From Euphorbia lathyris (taxonomy: Eukaryota; Streptophyta; Magnoliopsida; Malpighiales; Euphorbiaceae): 64,000 bases of DNA. How positions within the stretch are numbered: the first letter of the stretch is position 1; each line of letters opens with the position of its first letter. Location: the NCBI RefSeq assembly GCF_963576675.1, contig NC_088911.1, positions 132,249,929 to 132,313,928 on the forward strand. The letters run 5' to 3'. Both the position numbers and the translations under genes were made by a program. The notes beneath the pieces were generated by a model. The model ran no database searches. It was not told where the DNA came from and saw only the letters and a list, made by a program, of their open reading frames with translations. Positions 53,786 to 64,000 of the stretch are shown one piece after another.

Positions 53786-56328
53786 TTAAAGTGATGCTCG
53801 ACGGTTTTTCAAAGATTTGAATTCATCTATAATGGTGTCATAATCAAATTTTTCAGCAATCTCTCTCTCAATATGAACGACCAAACTATTAGCAAGGAAT
53901 CCATCTTCCATTTTATTTCGAAGCCTTGTCTTGACTAGTTTCATAGCTGAAAATGCTCGTTCTGAAGTGGCTGTAGAAACAGGAAGTGTCAGTAAGAGAC
54001 GAATCAATCTTGTAAGCAGAAAATATACCTTTGATTTTTCAGTCTTCTCTAGCACTTTAGAAAGTTCAGCCAATGTAGAAAGATCCTTTAAATTTGGATC
54101 ACAAGGCGCATCAAGAATAAAATGTTGCAGTTGAAACTTCAAATTAATTCTTTCATGGTCTGAAAAATCCATAGGGTAGTATTTTTCTGCTAGCCTGCAA
54201 ATGTTCTCAATATTGAATGCATTATAAGAATTCTTAGGAAGCAAAGACGAGTTCAGAGTTAGAAGTTCAATAGCTTCTTCACTAAACCGATCGTTCAACT
54301 CTAGCACTTGCTTGTCTATTGCCAAGTAAAATATTTCCCTCCTATAAAAATGATCCCATGTATTTGTTGCTACACTATCACCCCGTGCTTGAGTTCGACG
54401 TGCTGCATAAGGAGCACTGAAATCAGGAATACTAATGTGATGATGATCACAAAATAATTTGACTTTGTTAATAAAAGAATCCCAACCGTCATCCCTAAGT
54501 TTCTGTATAAGTGCCTTTGTAGTTCCAACTAAATGCATTGCATTAACAATATCTTGAGATTTTTGTTGCAAAGCTTGACAAAGTATATTTGTGATCCCCA
54601 TCGTCTCCTTCATCAAATGTAGAATAAACACAAATTCAAATCCTTTTAACTTTCTATGAGCACCATCACCATCTCCTCTTATATGAAAATTGGCTCCCTT
54701 TTTTTCATGTCTAGCAAAACTAAAGAAGTTGCATGATACATTTCTATCAAACTGCAAACAGAGAAAAAATGAGATCCCCAACGAGTATCTCCAGCTTGTT
54801 TCAAAGTACCTATTTGATTGCATCCTCTACCTTCTTCTTCTTCTTTTTCAAGTTCGGTCACTCTATGAAGTCTCAACTCTTCATATCTTTTTGTAGAACT
54901 ACAAACGGTGTTAATAATAAAAGATAAATCATTGAAGAAGTGATAAACAGGAAATACTTCTCTTGAAGCAGCAACTAGTGCAAGTTGTAACCTGTATAAA
55001 ATAAAATATAACTTGATTTAGTAAAAAAATATGGCCAATATATCAACAAGCTAAAAGTTCCAAGTAGTTAAAAAGTAATCAACTTAATATTCTCACCTGT
55101 GAGCAAAACAGTGAACATAATAGGCATATGGACAATCCTTAAGAAATAGTGCTTGTAACCCATTCCACTCTCCACACATATTACTAGCACCATCGTACCC
55201 TTGGCCACGAATATTTTGAATGTCTAAACTATATCTAGAAAGGACAGTACAAATTTCTTGTTTAAGAGTCACTGCCATAGTATCTTTAACATGGACCAAA
55301 TGAAGAAACCGTTCTTGTATAAATCCAGCACTGTCAACGAATCTCAACACAATAGCCATTTGTTCTCTTTTCGATTCATCAACAATTATACAAAACTTAG
55401 AATCACCAATTTCTTCACGAATGTACTCTCTTACCTTCTTTGCAATAATACTAAGAATTTCCTTTTGAATTAATGGTGAAGTATACTTTGAATTATATGG
55501 AGCATTTTCCAAAACAACTTTTCTTACTTCATCATTATAATTTGCTAATATTTGAACCATTTCAAGAAAATTTCCACGATTTCTTGAACTAGTTGACTCA
55601 TCATGACCCCTAAATGCACAAGTCTGAAATGTCAACCATCGAATAGAATCAATAGAGGTTCGAAGACGTAATCTGTTCTTCAATATTTTCTCCTCTGACT
55701 GCACATGTATAACATTTTCAATATGCTGAGATTGATTCAAGAGATCTTCACAACTTCTCATTGCATTATTATGCGTTGAACAAGGATCTTCTCCAATATG
55801 AGTGAGAAAAGCACAACGCTTTCCATCATTAACTTTTTTCCATTTATTAAATCTGCTAACAGTAAACACATCAGCCCCAAGACGACCACTTAACTTTTTG
55901 CTAAAAAGATAACATGCTAAACAATATGCAGCATCTTTTTCTTTAGAATATTCTAACCAAGAAGGAAAAACTTTGAACCATACCGCTGAAAATCTACGAG
56001 GATGTTTTTCTGGACCAGAAAGAGGATACTTTTCTAGGTGAATTTGATATGGTCTCATTCTCAGATAGGCTCTTCTAATTTCATCTCTCTGATTAATAGG
56101 ATATTCCCAAATTTGAGGACGCAATCCCGGATCACGTTCTAAATTAGCAATGTCAACTTCCTCGAATTCTAATCTTTGCAATTTAGGAAGATATTGCTCC
56201 GATTTAGTTTCTTGAGATTCTAAATTATGCTCATCTCGAATTGTTTCTGAAGGTGTTATGTTCTCGGACTCATCAATTCTTTTTCTCTTGAAAAATGCAT
56301 CAATTGTCTTAGGTTTACCCATAGTCAA
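53786..56328 (-). pseudogene. hAT transposase with TTF zinc finger, nearly intact
   Basis: Exon 1 (56328-55097) encodes a TTF-type zinc finger region (W-F...Y-S-K-E-K-D-A-A-Y-C-L-A-C-Y-L-F) and a DUF4371-type catalytic part with I-V-D-E-S followed directly by K-R-E-Q-M, where family members usually have about five more residues (D-x-S/A-x). A 105-bp GT-AG intron (54992-55096) splits an Arg codon. Exon 2 continues to an A-run near 54695-54710, where a single-base indel shifts frame; the rest (to 53786) carries the hAT dimerisation domain (T-A-T-S-E-R-A-F-S-A-M). One frameshift and the short deletion are the only clear defects. Confidence 0.9.
54992..55096 (-). other. Intron in hAT transposase
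   Basis: Minus strand CACAG|GTGAGAAT at the donor and TATACAG|GTTACAA at the acceptor. Removing 105 bp joins C-F-A-H-R to L-Q-L-A-L in frame, the expected conserved stretch of this family. Confidence 0.88.
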
Positions 56329-57236
56329 TAAAGAATTCCCCTAACAACACAAATTTTCTTTCCATAGATTAGAATTAGCACAAAAAACTCAATTAAAATC
56401 ATGACAATAAAAAAAATTGAATCAACTCCTAAATAACAATAGCACATTCAATTTAGGTTTTATATTGATTTACCCCTCAATTTCAGATTATACAAAATTG
56501 ATAATAATAAAAAAGAATGGAAGTAGAACAATTAAAGAAACCTGTTGAGAAGAAGAACTGAAGAAGCAAAACTGCTTACATCTCGCACAGGCGGTCCAGA
56601 GAGGCGGAAGATTCGAGAGGCACACTTCTTGTTGTACTCCAAAGGAAGAGAATTCAAAATTAGAAAGCAAAAGTAAGAAAAAGGTAAAGTAGAGATGATT
56701 AAGGAAATAAACTATATTTTAATTTTTTTTGGATTCTTTAGGTATTTGTTTGCGGCTGATAAAAAAGTGGGACCCTATATTATTACTAGATACCATATAT
56801 AAATGGTTTGCCTTATAAATTAAATATAAATAAATGACTAATTGTATAAATTCTAAATACATAAATAGAAATATATAATATATATAAGCTGATTTTTTTT
56901 GGCATTTTTTTTCCAGGGAGGGCCATGGCCCTCCCTTGCCTCTTGAATCTTCCGCCACTGCAATATAGATATATTTTGGAAATATTTAAATTTTTGTTGT
57001 TGTTGTTAAGGTAAATTTAATGAAAAAATATAGTGATTTTTATTTGTTGTTTGTTATTTTTAACTTAATTCGGGTTGTTCGGTTTAAACCGAATCGAACC
57101 GCATATTTCGGTTCGATTTTAATTCGGTTTTACCTATTATTCGGTTCGGTGTCGGTTTGAATTATTTTGATCATTTCGGTATTCGGTTTTTTCGGTTCGG
57201 TTCGGTTTTGTACCGATGCACACCCCTAGATTTTGG

Positions 57237-58208
57237 ACGATGTGCCGTTGTTTTTGCTTAAGTGATACATTATTGAAGTATAAAATTTTGAGGGTAAATT
57301 ACACCCATGGCCATTGAACTTTATCCATTTTCACATTATGGCCATTGAACTTCATTTCTTCCCGGTATGACCACTGAACTTTACACTTTTTAACACCAGT
57401 GGCCACTTAACGTCTCAAAACGACCATTGACGGTTAAAAATAAAAAATCCAAAGCGTTAATGATATTCTAAGGAACTTTAATTCTTGAAAATTTTCATTT
57501 TGAGGTCATTTAAGTGTTGTTTGGTTATGAGAGAGAAAGTAAATTTTTAGGTTGAAACCAAATATAATCTCATATAATCTCTAGTTTATATTGAATCATT
57601 AATATAATTAATGAATTTATTAATTAAAGTTTAATTTTTTAAAATTATATACATAAATTAAAGCCAAATAAAAAAAAAAGAAAAATAGAAAAGAAATTTG
57701 ATTAAATACAGAATGAAAATATCGCATTTCCCAAACTGAAACCAAGCAATGGGTCACGAGATTGGGAAATATATGATGAGCATTTACATAGAATGCACGT
57801 GACCCATTGCTCACGATTTTCTCATCTCATGTAATCATGTTTGTAGTACCATTTCTCATTCAATTCATACGACATGTTAGTTATGATTTTTAATTAAATT
57901 AATTCTCAATCTTTTATATAAAATTAATAATTCTCAATTTTTATTCAACCAAAGTATTAATGAGTATTTTGCGTCCATTTGATTCTAGTTGGAGCTCGAG
58001 ATAGAAGTATTTCTGATTGCTATTTTCAGCTCATAACTGAAGATAGTGACATTTCTCGGCAGGCCACTGTGATCGATGTATGTAGAAACTATAATTGGCA
58101 GTTGTCTGATCCTTGTTCCGAGTTAATGGATAGAGTTTGACAAGAGATTCAATTAATACAAGTACATGATGATTGTGGATGCTTCAGTTTGTTCTTCTTG
58201 TGTGCTTG
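57237..58208. other. AT-rich intergenic stretch with one Mutator-type end and a hairpin
   Basis: No gene. GGGTAAATTACACCCATGG at 57292 begins about 180 bp of Mutator-type TIR sequence (repeated GGCCATTGAACTT motifs), but I find no inverse end downstream, so it is a remnant. At 57745-57758 and 57798-57811, AGCAATGGGTCACG and its exact inverse form a 14-bp stem with a 39-bp loop. 58000-58145 has an open stretch (…I-S-R-Q-A-T-V-I-D-V…) that I do not recognise. Confidence 0.5.
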
Positions 58209-58619
58209 TGTCACACCCGACCCTAAACGACCTCAACCGGCATCAGGCGTGAAATAGACAAATCACAATTAACACTTAGGAGTCTCCAATTTATCCAAAT
58301 ATCATAATATCACAATTATTTATTTATTTTGGCCTTCCTCTTTAATATATATATTCTAAAACAAATTCATATTCCTATTATATTAGTCATTCGAGATCCT
58401 CAACATATATGTACCAACTCTATTATATTACAATTGAAATACCAAATTTCTAACCATAATTCTAACAATAAGCAACCAACTTCCAAACCTCGCCTAATCA
58501 GTCGACAACATTCTTTATATCTTGTATTTTCCCACCTAAAAACATTAAAACATTTGAAAAACGTGAGACATAAATCTCAATAAGCAATTATCAACTACAT
58601 AAAATACTTATACTCAAAA

Positions 58620-58704
<85 letters not shown>

Positions 58705-60011
58705 ATATGTATCATATAAAATTTACATTCTTAAAAATGAACATTTTATGGATTAAACCATAATAAAATGCTCAAAATAATACTTATAACAAAATCTGCA
58801 ACTTAAAATATCATAAGTCTGTTATAAACATTATTTCCCAAAATAAAATACTCCAATGATACTTTTAACAAAATCTGCAAACTTAAAATATCAAGTTTGC
58901 TATCATTTCTCAAAATATCACACGTAGTCAAAATGTAAATCACTGTATTAAAATACTTAATACCAAAATCTCAACTAAATAGGTTTGCAATTAACCATTT
59001 ACTCAAATCAACCGTAAATCAATAGTTACTTCATCAATCGTATATCAATAATACTTCACAAATCGTATCTCAATAAATGCTTCACAAACCGTATATCAAT
59101 AAACACTTCATAAATGTATCCATCCGAGAGATAATCCCCATATGTATTAATCCCCACAATATAATCGAATCGAGATATCTCATAATTTTGCCTAACCCGC
59201 ATGGTCTTACTCAACACTTCTTTGCCATACTCGATAGGTCTTTCAACTGTGTACACAAGCCGTATTTCTCACTAAATACGGACTTTAAGTAAAGCCACCT
59301 ATCCGGATTACTCTTGATGGATACTAAAAATATTATAACTTCATAATGTAAATTAAAATTAGAAATATATATATATATAACTCATAAATCAACCTCATAA
59401 AAATTTCAAATTACCTTTCTCAATCAATTTCTAAAATATTCACAAATCATTATTTCCAAAATATTCAATCATAAATCATTATTGTACTAAAATCACCAAT
59501 AAATAATTTAAAAATATACTTACCACTACTAACTTCCATTTCTTAAAAATAAGCACATAAATCAATATATATAAAACTTTATTTCATAAATCATAAATTA
59601 TCAAAAACACTATTTTAACCATTTCAAAATCAAATATTCACTTGAGAAGAGTCTCTATACAAACGCGTTTCTTCTTCTCTGCTAGGTTTAGGGGATCTCC
59701 GCCGTCCGCCGTCTCCTTGCCGCCGTGCTGCTCTCCTCGACGCCACACTTCTTTCCTCGACGCCGCGGGGTATTCTCTCCATCTCCGGGCTTCTCTTTCT
59801 TTCTCCCTTTCTTTCTCGTGGTTCGGTTCGTTTCGACGTATGTCGTCTGCCACCGTTTGCGACTTTACCGTCTGGCTTCGTCCGGCTTTGTGGAGTGTGG
59901 CGTCCGGTCTCCGAGATCATTGCCTCAGTTCTCTTTGGGTTTTCTCGTCGTGACGCGGATCTGTTTTCTTTGCGCAGGGCTGCCGTCGTCGATCCGCTAC
60001 TTCCCCTAACA
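58209..60011 (+). mobile_element. Candidate gypsy-type LTR, 1.8 kb
   Basis: Starts TGTCACACCCGACCC, a form common at plant Ty3-gypsy LTR starts, and may end at CCCCTAACA (60011), followed by AATTGATATT, which could be a decayed primer site. It contains a long TA tract (about 58626-58698), direct repeats with AACAAAATCTGCAA near 58790 and 58868, and four units of a 27-30-bp repeat (CGTATATCAATAA...ACTTCA) at 59030-59115. The last 370 bp are C/G-rich, probably transcribed leader sequence. I see no target duplication, so solo LTR status is unsupported. Confidence 0.4.
58626..58698. repeat. TA microsatellite
   Basis: An unbroken run of roughly 36 TA units within the candidate LTR. Confidence 0.95.
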
Positions 60012-60230
60012 AATTGATATTCATATTTAACAATTAAAATAATATTCTTTGTCTATATAAACAATCAGAATTAATACTTCTAATGAAACTGATTTGAGTA
60101 AGATTTGGTTCGCGGCCTACCGCCGGTGGTTGTTGTTCAGATATAAAAATTCTGTTTTTTTGGTTTGGTTGGCTTGGTCTGATTTTTAGGGTTCGTGAGG
60201 CTAGATGTTTGGTCGTCTTTCGCAGATTTG

Positions 60231-61569
60231 ATGGAGATGAATTGTTCCATTTCCCATCTTTTCTCTAGACCCTCTTTCTTGAAAAATGTCTTGCATGGAT
60301 CTAGTAATGCTGCGATTCCTTCGAGACTTGAGCCCTCTACTGGATCTAGGTCCTATGCGGCTACCCTTATTGGTGCTGATACTTCTGCAGCTATTTCTCC
60401 AGATGTTCCTCCCCCCATGAATTGATCCCTTATATCGGAAGAAGGAGGCTTTAAAGCCGTCAAAATACAGCAGGATATTTACAATGAAAGGCTCAATCTT
60501 TGTAAGCACTTTATTATCGGGCGTATCACTCTTGCTAAAGGGGAATCTCCTTGGAAACAGCCGGACTTGAAGGCCAAACTTTCATCTATTTAGGGTTACT
60601 CTCCTAATTGGAAATTGATTTCTTTGGGTAGAGGTTTTTACCACATCATTCTTTCGTCCGCAAAGGCTCTCCAATCTGTTTGGAGTCGTGGTGCCATTAC
60701 TCTTAGGCCTGGGATTATGCGTTTCATTCCTTGGAGTCCGGGATTTAATCCGGACTCTCACAAATCCACTTCTGCTCAAGTCTGGGTCCGATTCTACAAT
60801 TTTCATTGGGAATTCTGGGATAAGCGGATCATGGCAAGTATTGCAAGGGCGATTGGGGTGCCCCTTCGTTTTGACAAGAATACTGTGGATGGTGAAATGG
60901 GTCATTATGCTTGTATCTTGATTGATGTGGAGCTTTCGAAGGAAATTCAATACAAACTACGGGTGGATACTGACACCTCAATGCATTGGATTTCCCTTGA
61001 ATATGAAAGGCTTCCTAACTTTATGCTCCATTTTCCATTCCATTGGTCATTCTGCTGGAGATTGTAGGAGGAACATTCGTCATGAAGATCATGTTGACAT
61101 AAAGCAAAGAAATGGGAAGCAAAAGATGGGATCTCCCGAACCTCGAGGTAGATCTGTTTCCCGGATTTGGAAACAGAAGCCAGGAGTTCACATTGATACT
61201 AGTGAATCCTCTAAAGGGGCTCCTGCCAATGGAGAGGCTGACAAATCTAATAACTGTGACTTGCAGATGGTACTTCATAGTTCTGCCTGGATTAGTGAGT
61301 CGGTTCTTGATTCTGGCAAGGCCCCCGCCTCTCCTTCTCTTAGATTTCCATCTTATGAACTTGATAAAGAGCTCGGAGTCTTGGGTAGGCAAACCTCTCA
61401 CCCCAGCCCTCAGGTTTCTGAATTTCCTAATTTGCAAATCATTAAGCATTTAGAAAACAGTGATAGTTTGCAGGTGGTTAATGATACAGAGGAAAAGACT
61501 TGGTCTAAAGTCCAGAAAAGGAAGAAACACAAAGATAATGGCATTCCCCTTGAGGTCAGTGGTAAATGA
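60231..61569 (+). pseudogene. LINE ORF1 with DUF4283-type domain
   Basis: From ATG 60231: an N-terminal Ser/Pro region, then after stops at about 60423 and 60590 a DUF4283-type domain (W-S-R-G...F-I-P-W-S-P-G-F, V-W-V-R-F-Y, I-G-V-P-L-R-F-D, L-E-Y-E-R-L-P). A frameshift near 61010 enters a knuckle remnant where one cysteine appears changed to Phe (C-S-I-F-H-S-I-G-H-x4-C), followed by a hydrophilic C-terminus to 61569. It would bind LINE RNA if intact. Confidence 0.82.
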
Positions 61570-61595
61570 CATAGCAAGCCGCCATTGCGGTTTCA

Positions 61596-64000
61596 ATGAT
61601 TATGTTATTTTGGAATTGTAGGGGCATCGGTAATGATCGCACTCAATGAGTCCTGAAGCTTCTGTGCCAACAACATCGTCCTAATTTTTTGTGTCTTGCA
61701 AAACCTCTTGTTTGTTTTAGTGACACTGATGATCAGTTTTGGAGATCTCTGGGTCTTTCTCTCTTTGCCTGGAATGATAAAGATTTGCCGACTCTTTGGC
61801 TTCTTTCTAGGGATGCTTCTTCTCTTTCTCTTCATCCTTCTCATGTCCAACATGTTACTGTTCAATACCAGCTCGGTGATAAGTCTTTTCTGCTTTCTTT
61901 TGTCTATGGTAGTAACCTGGCATCGGAAAGAAGGGAGTTATGGTCTTCTCTTTATAGTTGTGCTTTTCCAATTAATAATTGGTTGGTGTTTGGGGATTTC
62001 AATGCTATTACGGGCTCACATGAGAAGCTTGGTTCTCCTCCTGCTGCTCGATCCTGCAGGGAATTCAGGAATTTTATTGATGATTGTGATCTTATTGATA
62101 TTGTTACTTTGGGTCAGAGGTTTACTTGGTCCAACGGTCGGCATGGGGTGGCTCATGTTGAATGTCGCCTAGATAGAGCTTGTCAGAGGGTTTTTTGGAA
62201 TCTTGGGACTCTATCTCTTGCACGGCGTTGGCAAGATATAGTTCTGATCATTACCCAATGATACTTCAATGCAGATTTGGGGAACCAAGGATCGCTAGGT
62301 TTAGATTCCATGCAATGTGGACCACTAATGATTCTTTAATGGGAGTAGTTGCTAATCACTGGACTGTATCCCACATCTCTCTCCCTCCTGCTCAACTATT
62401 ATGTCATAAACTTCGCACTCTTAGGCCTATACTCAGGGATTGGAATAAAAACGTATTTGGTAGAATTGATTTAATATCCACCTGGCTGAAACTCCTCTTG
62501 CAGATATTCAAAAGCAAATTTCAGAGCAAGGAGATTCTCCAGAGTTGAGTAGTGCTGCTTCTGCCGCCTGCTCCAACCTTGATTTACAACTTCTTCGGCA
62601 GGAGTTCATGTATAGAGAGAAAAGTCATGTTAAGTGGCTTAAAAAGGGAGATAGAAACACTAGTTTTTTCTAAAGGTCTGCTAAAGTTAGTAAGACTTGG
62701 GCCGACATTAATCATTTAAGAATCGGCGATGAGGGTCCCACCACTGACACGGTAAGATTATCTGATCATGTAATTGAGTATTTCTCTAATCTCTTTCATA
62801 GTTCTAGAGAGCATGTTGATCTTTCTCCAATTAATGAGGTAATTCCCAACTTAGTAACTTCTTCGGAAAATGAGGAATTAATTTGTAAACCCTCCTTTGA
62901 AGCTATTAAAGCCACAGTCTTTTCCATGGATCCTGACAGTGCCCCTGGTCCCGATGGTTTTGGGGGAACTTTTTATCGTTTATTTTGGGATATTGTAGGG
63001 AAGGATGTTTACAATATGGTTCAAGCATTCTTTGATCATGGTTGCATTCTGCCTGGTTTAAACTCTAACATTATGGCTCTAATTCCTAAAGTTGCTGAAG
63101 CTGACAGAATTGAGAATTTTCGTCCAATTGCGGTGAGTAACTTTGGTTTCAAAATCATCTAAAAAATTCTTGCTGATCGCCTTGCAGTTATTGCTGCAAA
63201 GATTGTCTCTCCCAACCAGTATGGTTTTCTTAATGGTAGAAGCATTCATCAATGCATTGCCTTAGCTTCTGAGGGAGTTAATATGCTTGACAGAAAACGT
63301 TTTGGTGGTCACATGGCCTTAAAAATTGATATTCATAAAGCTTTTGATACTTTAGATTGGAACTTCCTCTTAGTTGTGCTGGACTCCTTTGGTTTTTCTC
63401 TCACTTTCAGGGATTGGATCCTTAATATTCTGGCATCTGCTCGTATTTCTATGATGATTAATGGTTCTCCAAAGGCTTATTTTCTTGTTCTAGAGGAGTT
63501 AGACAAGGGGACCCCCTCTCTCCTCTTCTATTTGACATTGCTGAGGATTTTTTCTCTCGTTGGCTTGCTAAAATGGTGAGGGAGGGTAGTTATTCTCCTA
63601 TGTATTATTCTGGAGGAAATCCTTTTCCCTCTCATCTTCTTTTTGCTGATGACATACTCATCTTTGGAATGGCTTCTTTGAGCAACTTGCATGCTCTCAA
63701 AGATTTCTTCCTACTTTATGGTCAGATCTCCGGTCAGCAGGTTAGTTGGGACAAATCTGCTGTCTTTTTTGGTTCTCAGGTGAGTCCTCCGAGGAGGGTT
63801 CGGCTTGCTCACTGTCTGGGCATCTGTTTGGATTCTCTCCCTTTCAGCTACTTAGCAGTCCCTCTATTTATTGGAGCTCTAAGGGCTCGTCATCTCAACA
63901 GCCTTGCAGACAAATTTCTTTCTCAATTTAGTAAGTGGAAAGGTAGCTCCCTTTCCTTTGTTGGGCATTTAACTCTAATTAAGTCTGCTATTACTGGTTC
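61596..64000 (+). pseudogene. LINE ORF2: endonuclease and reverse transcriptase (broken, partial)
   Basis: ATG 61596 opens an AP-endonuclease (F-W-N-C-R-G-I-G, then TGA at 61647; V-F-G-D-F-N-A-I near 61990; S-D-H-Y-P in a shifted frame near 62240). Further breaks occur at 62200-62250, 62670 and 63160 (TAA). RT motifs follow: A-P-G-P-D-G-F near 62942, L-K-I-D-I-H-K-A-F-D-T near 63322, the R-Q-G-D-P region with a frameshift near 63505, and F-A-D-D-I-L-I-F near 63643. The frame from 63540 to the window end stays recognisable as the RT thumb region. Confidence 0.88.

Larger units (their letters stand above)
53639..56960 (-). mobile_element. hAT transposon with transposase, 3.3 kb, nested
   Basis: TIRs CAGTGGCGAAAC and its inverse TTCCGCCACTG, with a perfect 8-bp duplication CAATATAG at 53631-53638 and 56961-56968. 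The transposase lies on the minus strand. A probable 5' untranslated intron (about 56341-56541, GT...AG) precedes the start codon. The CAGTGGCG-type TIR together with a TTF zinc-finger transposase is a known plant hAT combination. It inserted inside a different, non-autonomous hAT. Confidence 0.93.
53347..57228. mobile_element. Non-autonomous hAT (CGGTT-rich), interrupted by another hAT
   Basis: TIRs TAGGGGTGTGCATCGG and its inverse ending CACCCCTA, with a perfect 8-bp duplication GATTTTGG at 53339-53346 and 57229-57236. Subterminal arrays of TTCGGTTCGG/CCGAACCGAA fill both ends. A TA microsatellite lies at about 53531-53587. Without the nested element it is about 550 bp and noncoding. Confidence 0.92.
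60012..64000 (+). mobile_element. L1-type LINE, plus strand, continues past window
   Basis: Carries ORF1 (DUF4283 plus zinc-knuckle remnant) then ORF2 (endonuclease, RT) in the usual order. The 5' limit is uncertain: coding similarity begins near 60231 and the 200 bp before it may be the LINE 5' UTR. The 3' end lies outside the window. Many stops and frameshifts mark it as old compared with the LINE at 45890-50986, with which it shares domain order but little sequence. Confidence 0.85.

Noticed and set aside
59630..59953. Coding ORFs in the GC-rich block on both strands
   Set aside because: Arg/Ser-rich frames open on both strands at once reflect composition; no domain is recognised.
58209..60011. 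Solo LTR
   Set aside because: No matching 5-bp flanks (GCTTG against AATTG), so only a candidate LTR is reported.

Overview
This is nuclear DNA from a flowering plant, most likely a eudicot. The evidence is the density of plant-type transposons (Ty1-copia, Ty3-gypsy Athila, L1-type LINEs, hAT, Mutator-like), AT-rich spacers, GT-AG introns and a captured plant NDR1/HIN1-like gene. I see no clearly functional host gene. Nearly every base belongs to a transposon, often one inserted in another.

Region 1 (1-30,550): a segment of about 12.57 kb is present in tandem. Copy A is partial (1-3877), copy B is 3878-16448 and copy C is 16449-29030. Each unit reads left to right: a truncated Sirevirus-like copia element on the minus strand (start of protease, gag, PBS, 5' LTR); an inverted-repeat element with three tRNA-like modules; a TA microsatellite; the tail and 3' LTR of a second copia element; a gypsy-type retropepsin reading frame with unusual tandem protein repeats and no reverse transcriptase; a Mutator-type MITE; the gypsy polypurine tract and LTR start; and the 5' third of an hAT element. 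The hAT-copia join is identical at 3877/3878 and 16448/16449. In copy C the hAT is uninterrupted (28361-30386, perfect 8-bp target duplications). The join is therefore the junction of a tandem segmental duplication, and copy C is its right-hand end.

Region 2 (30,551-44,579): an almost intact, young Athila-type Ty3-gypsy element. It has near-identical 1.56-kb LTRs, a GCGTG target duplication, a tRNA-Asp-type PBS, gag-pol with one stop and one N-terminal frameshift, and two mutually related Athila-type ORFs downstream of pol. It lies in the gypsy LTR continued from copy C, whose pieces reappear at 30395-30550, 44585-44689 and 45299-45594; a 601-bp hAT MITE splits the last two.

Region 3 (45,685-52,627): a Pack-MULE with TIRs of about 400 bp and a perfect 9-bp target duplication. 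It carries a promoter and about 180 codons of an NDR1/HIN1-like (NHL) gene, plus one or two less certain captured pieces. A 5.1-kb LINE sits inside its left TIR.

Region 4 (52,783-57,228): a Mutator-type MITE, then a non-autonomous hAT into which a different hAT with a spliced, nearly intact TTF-zinc-finger transposase has inserted.

Region 5 (57,237-64,000): low-coding AT-rich DNA, a candidate gypsy-type LTR (58209-60011) and an L1-type LINE on the plus strand that runs off the window.

All positions and element boundaries were read by eye. Identity estimates are approximate.
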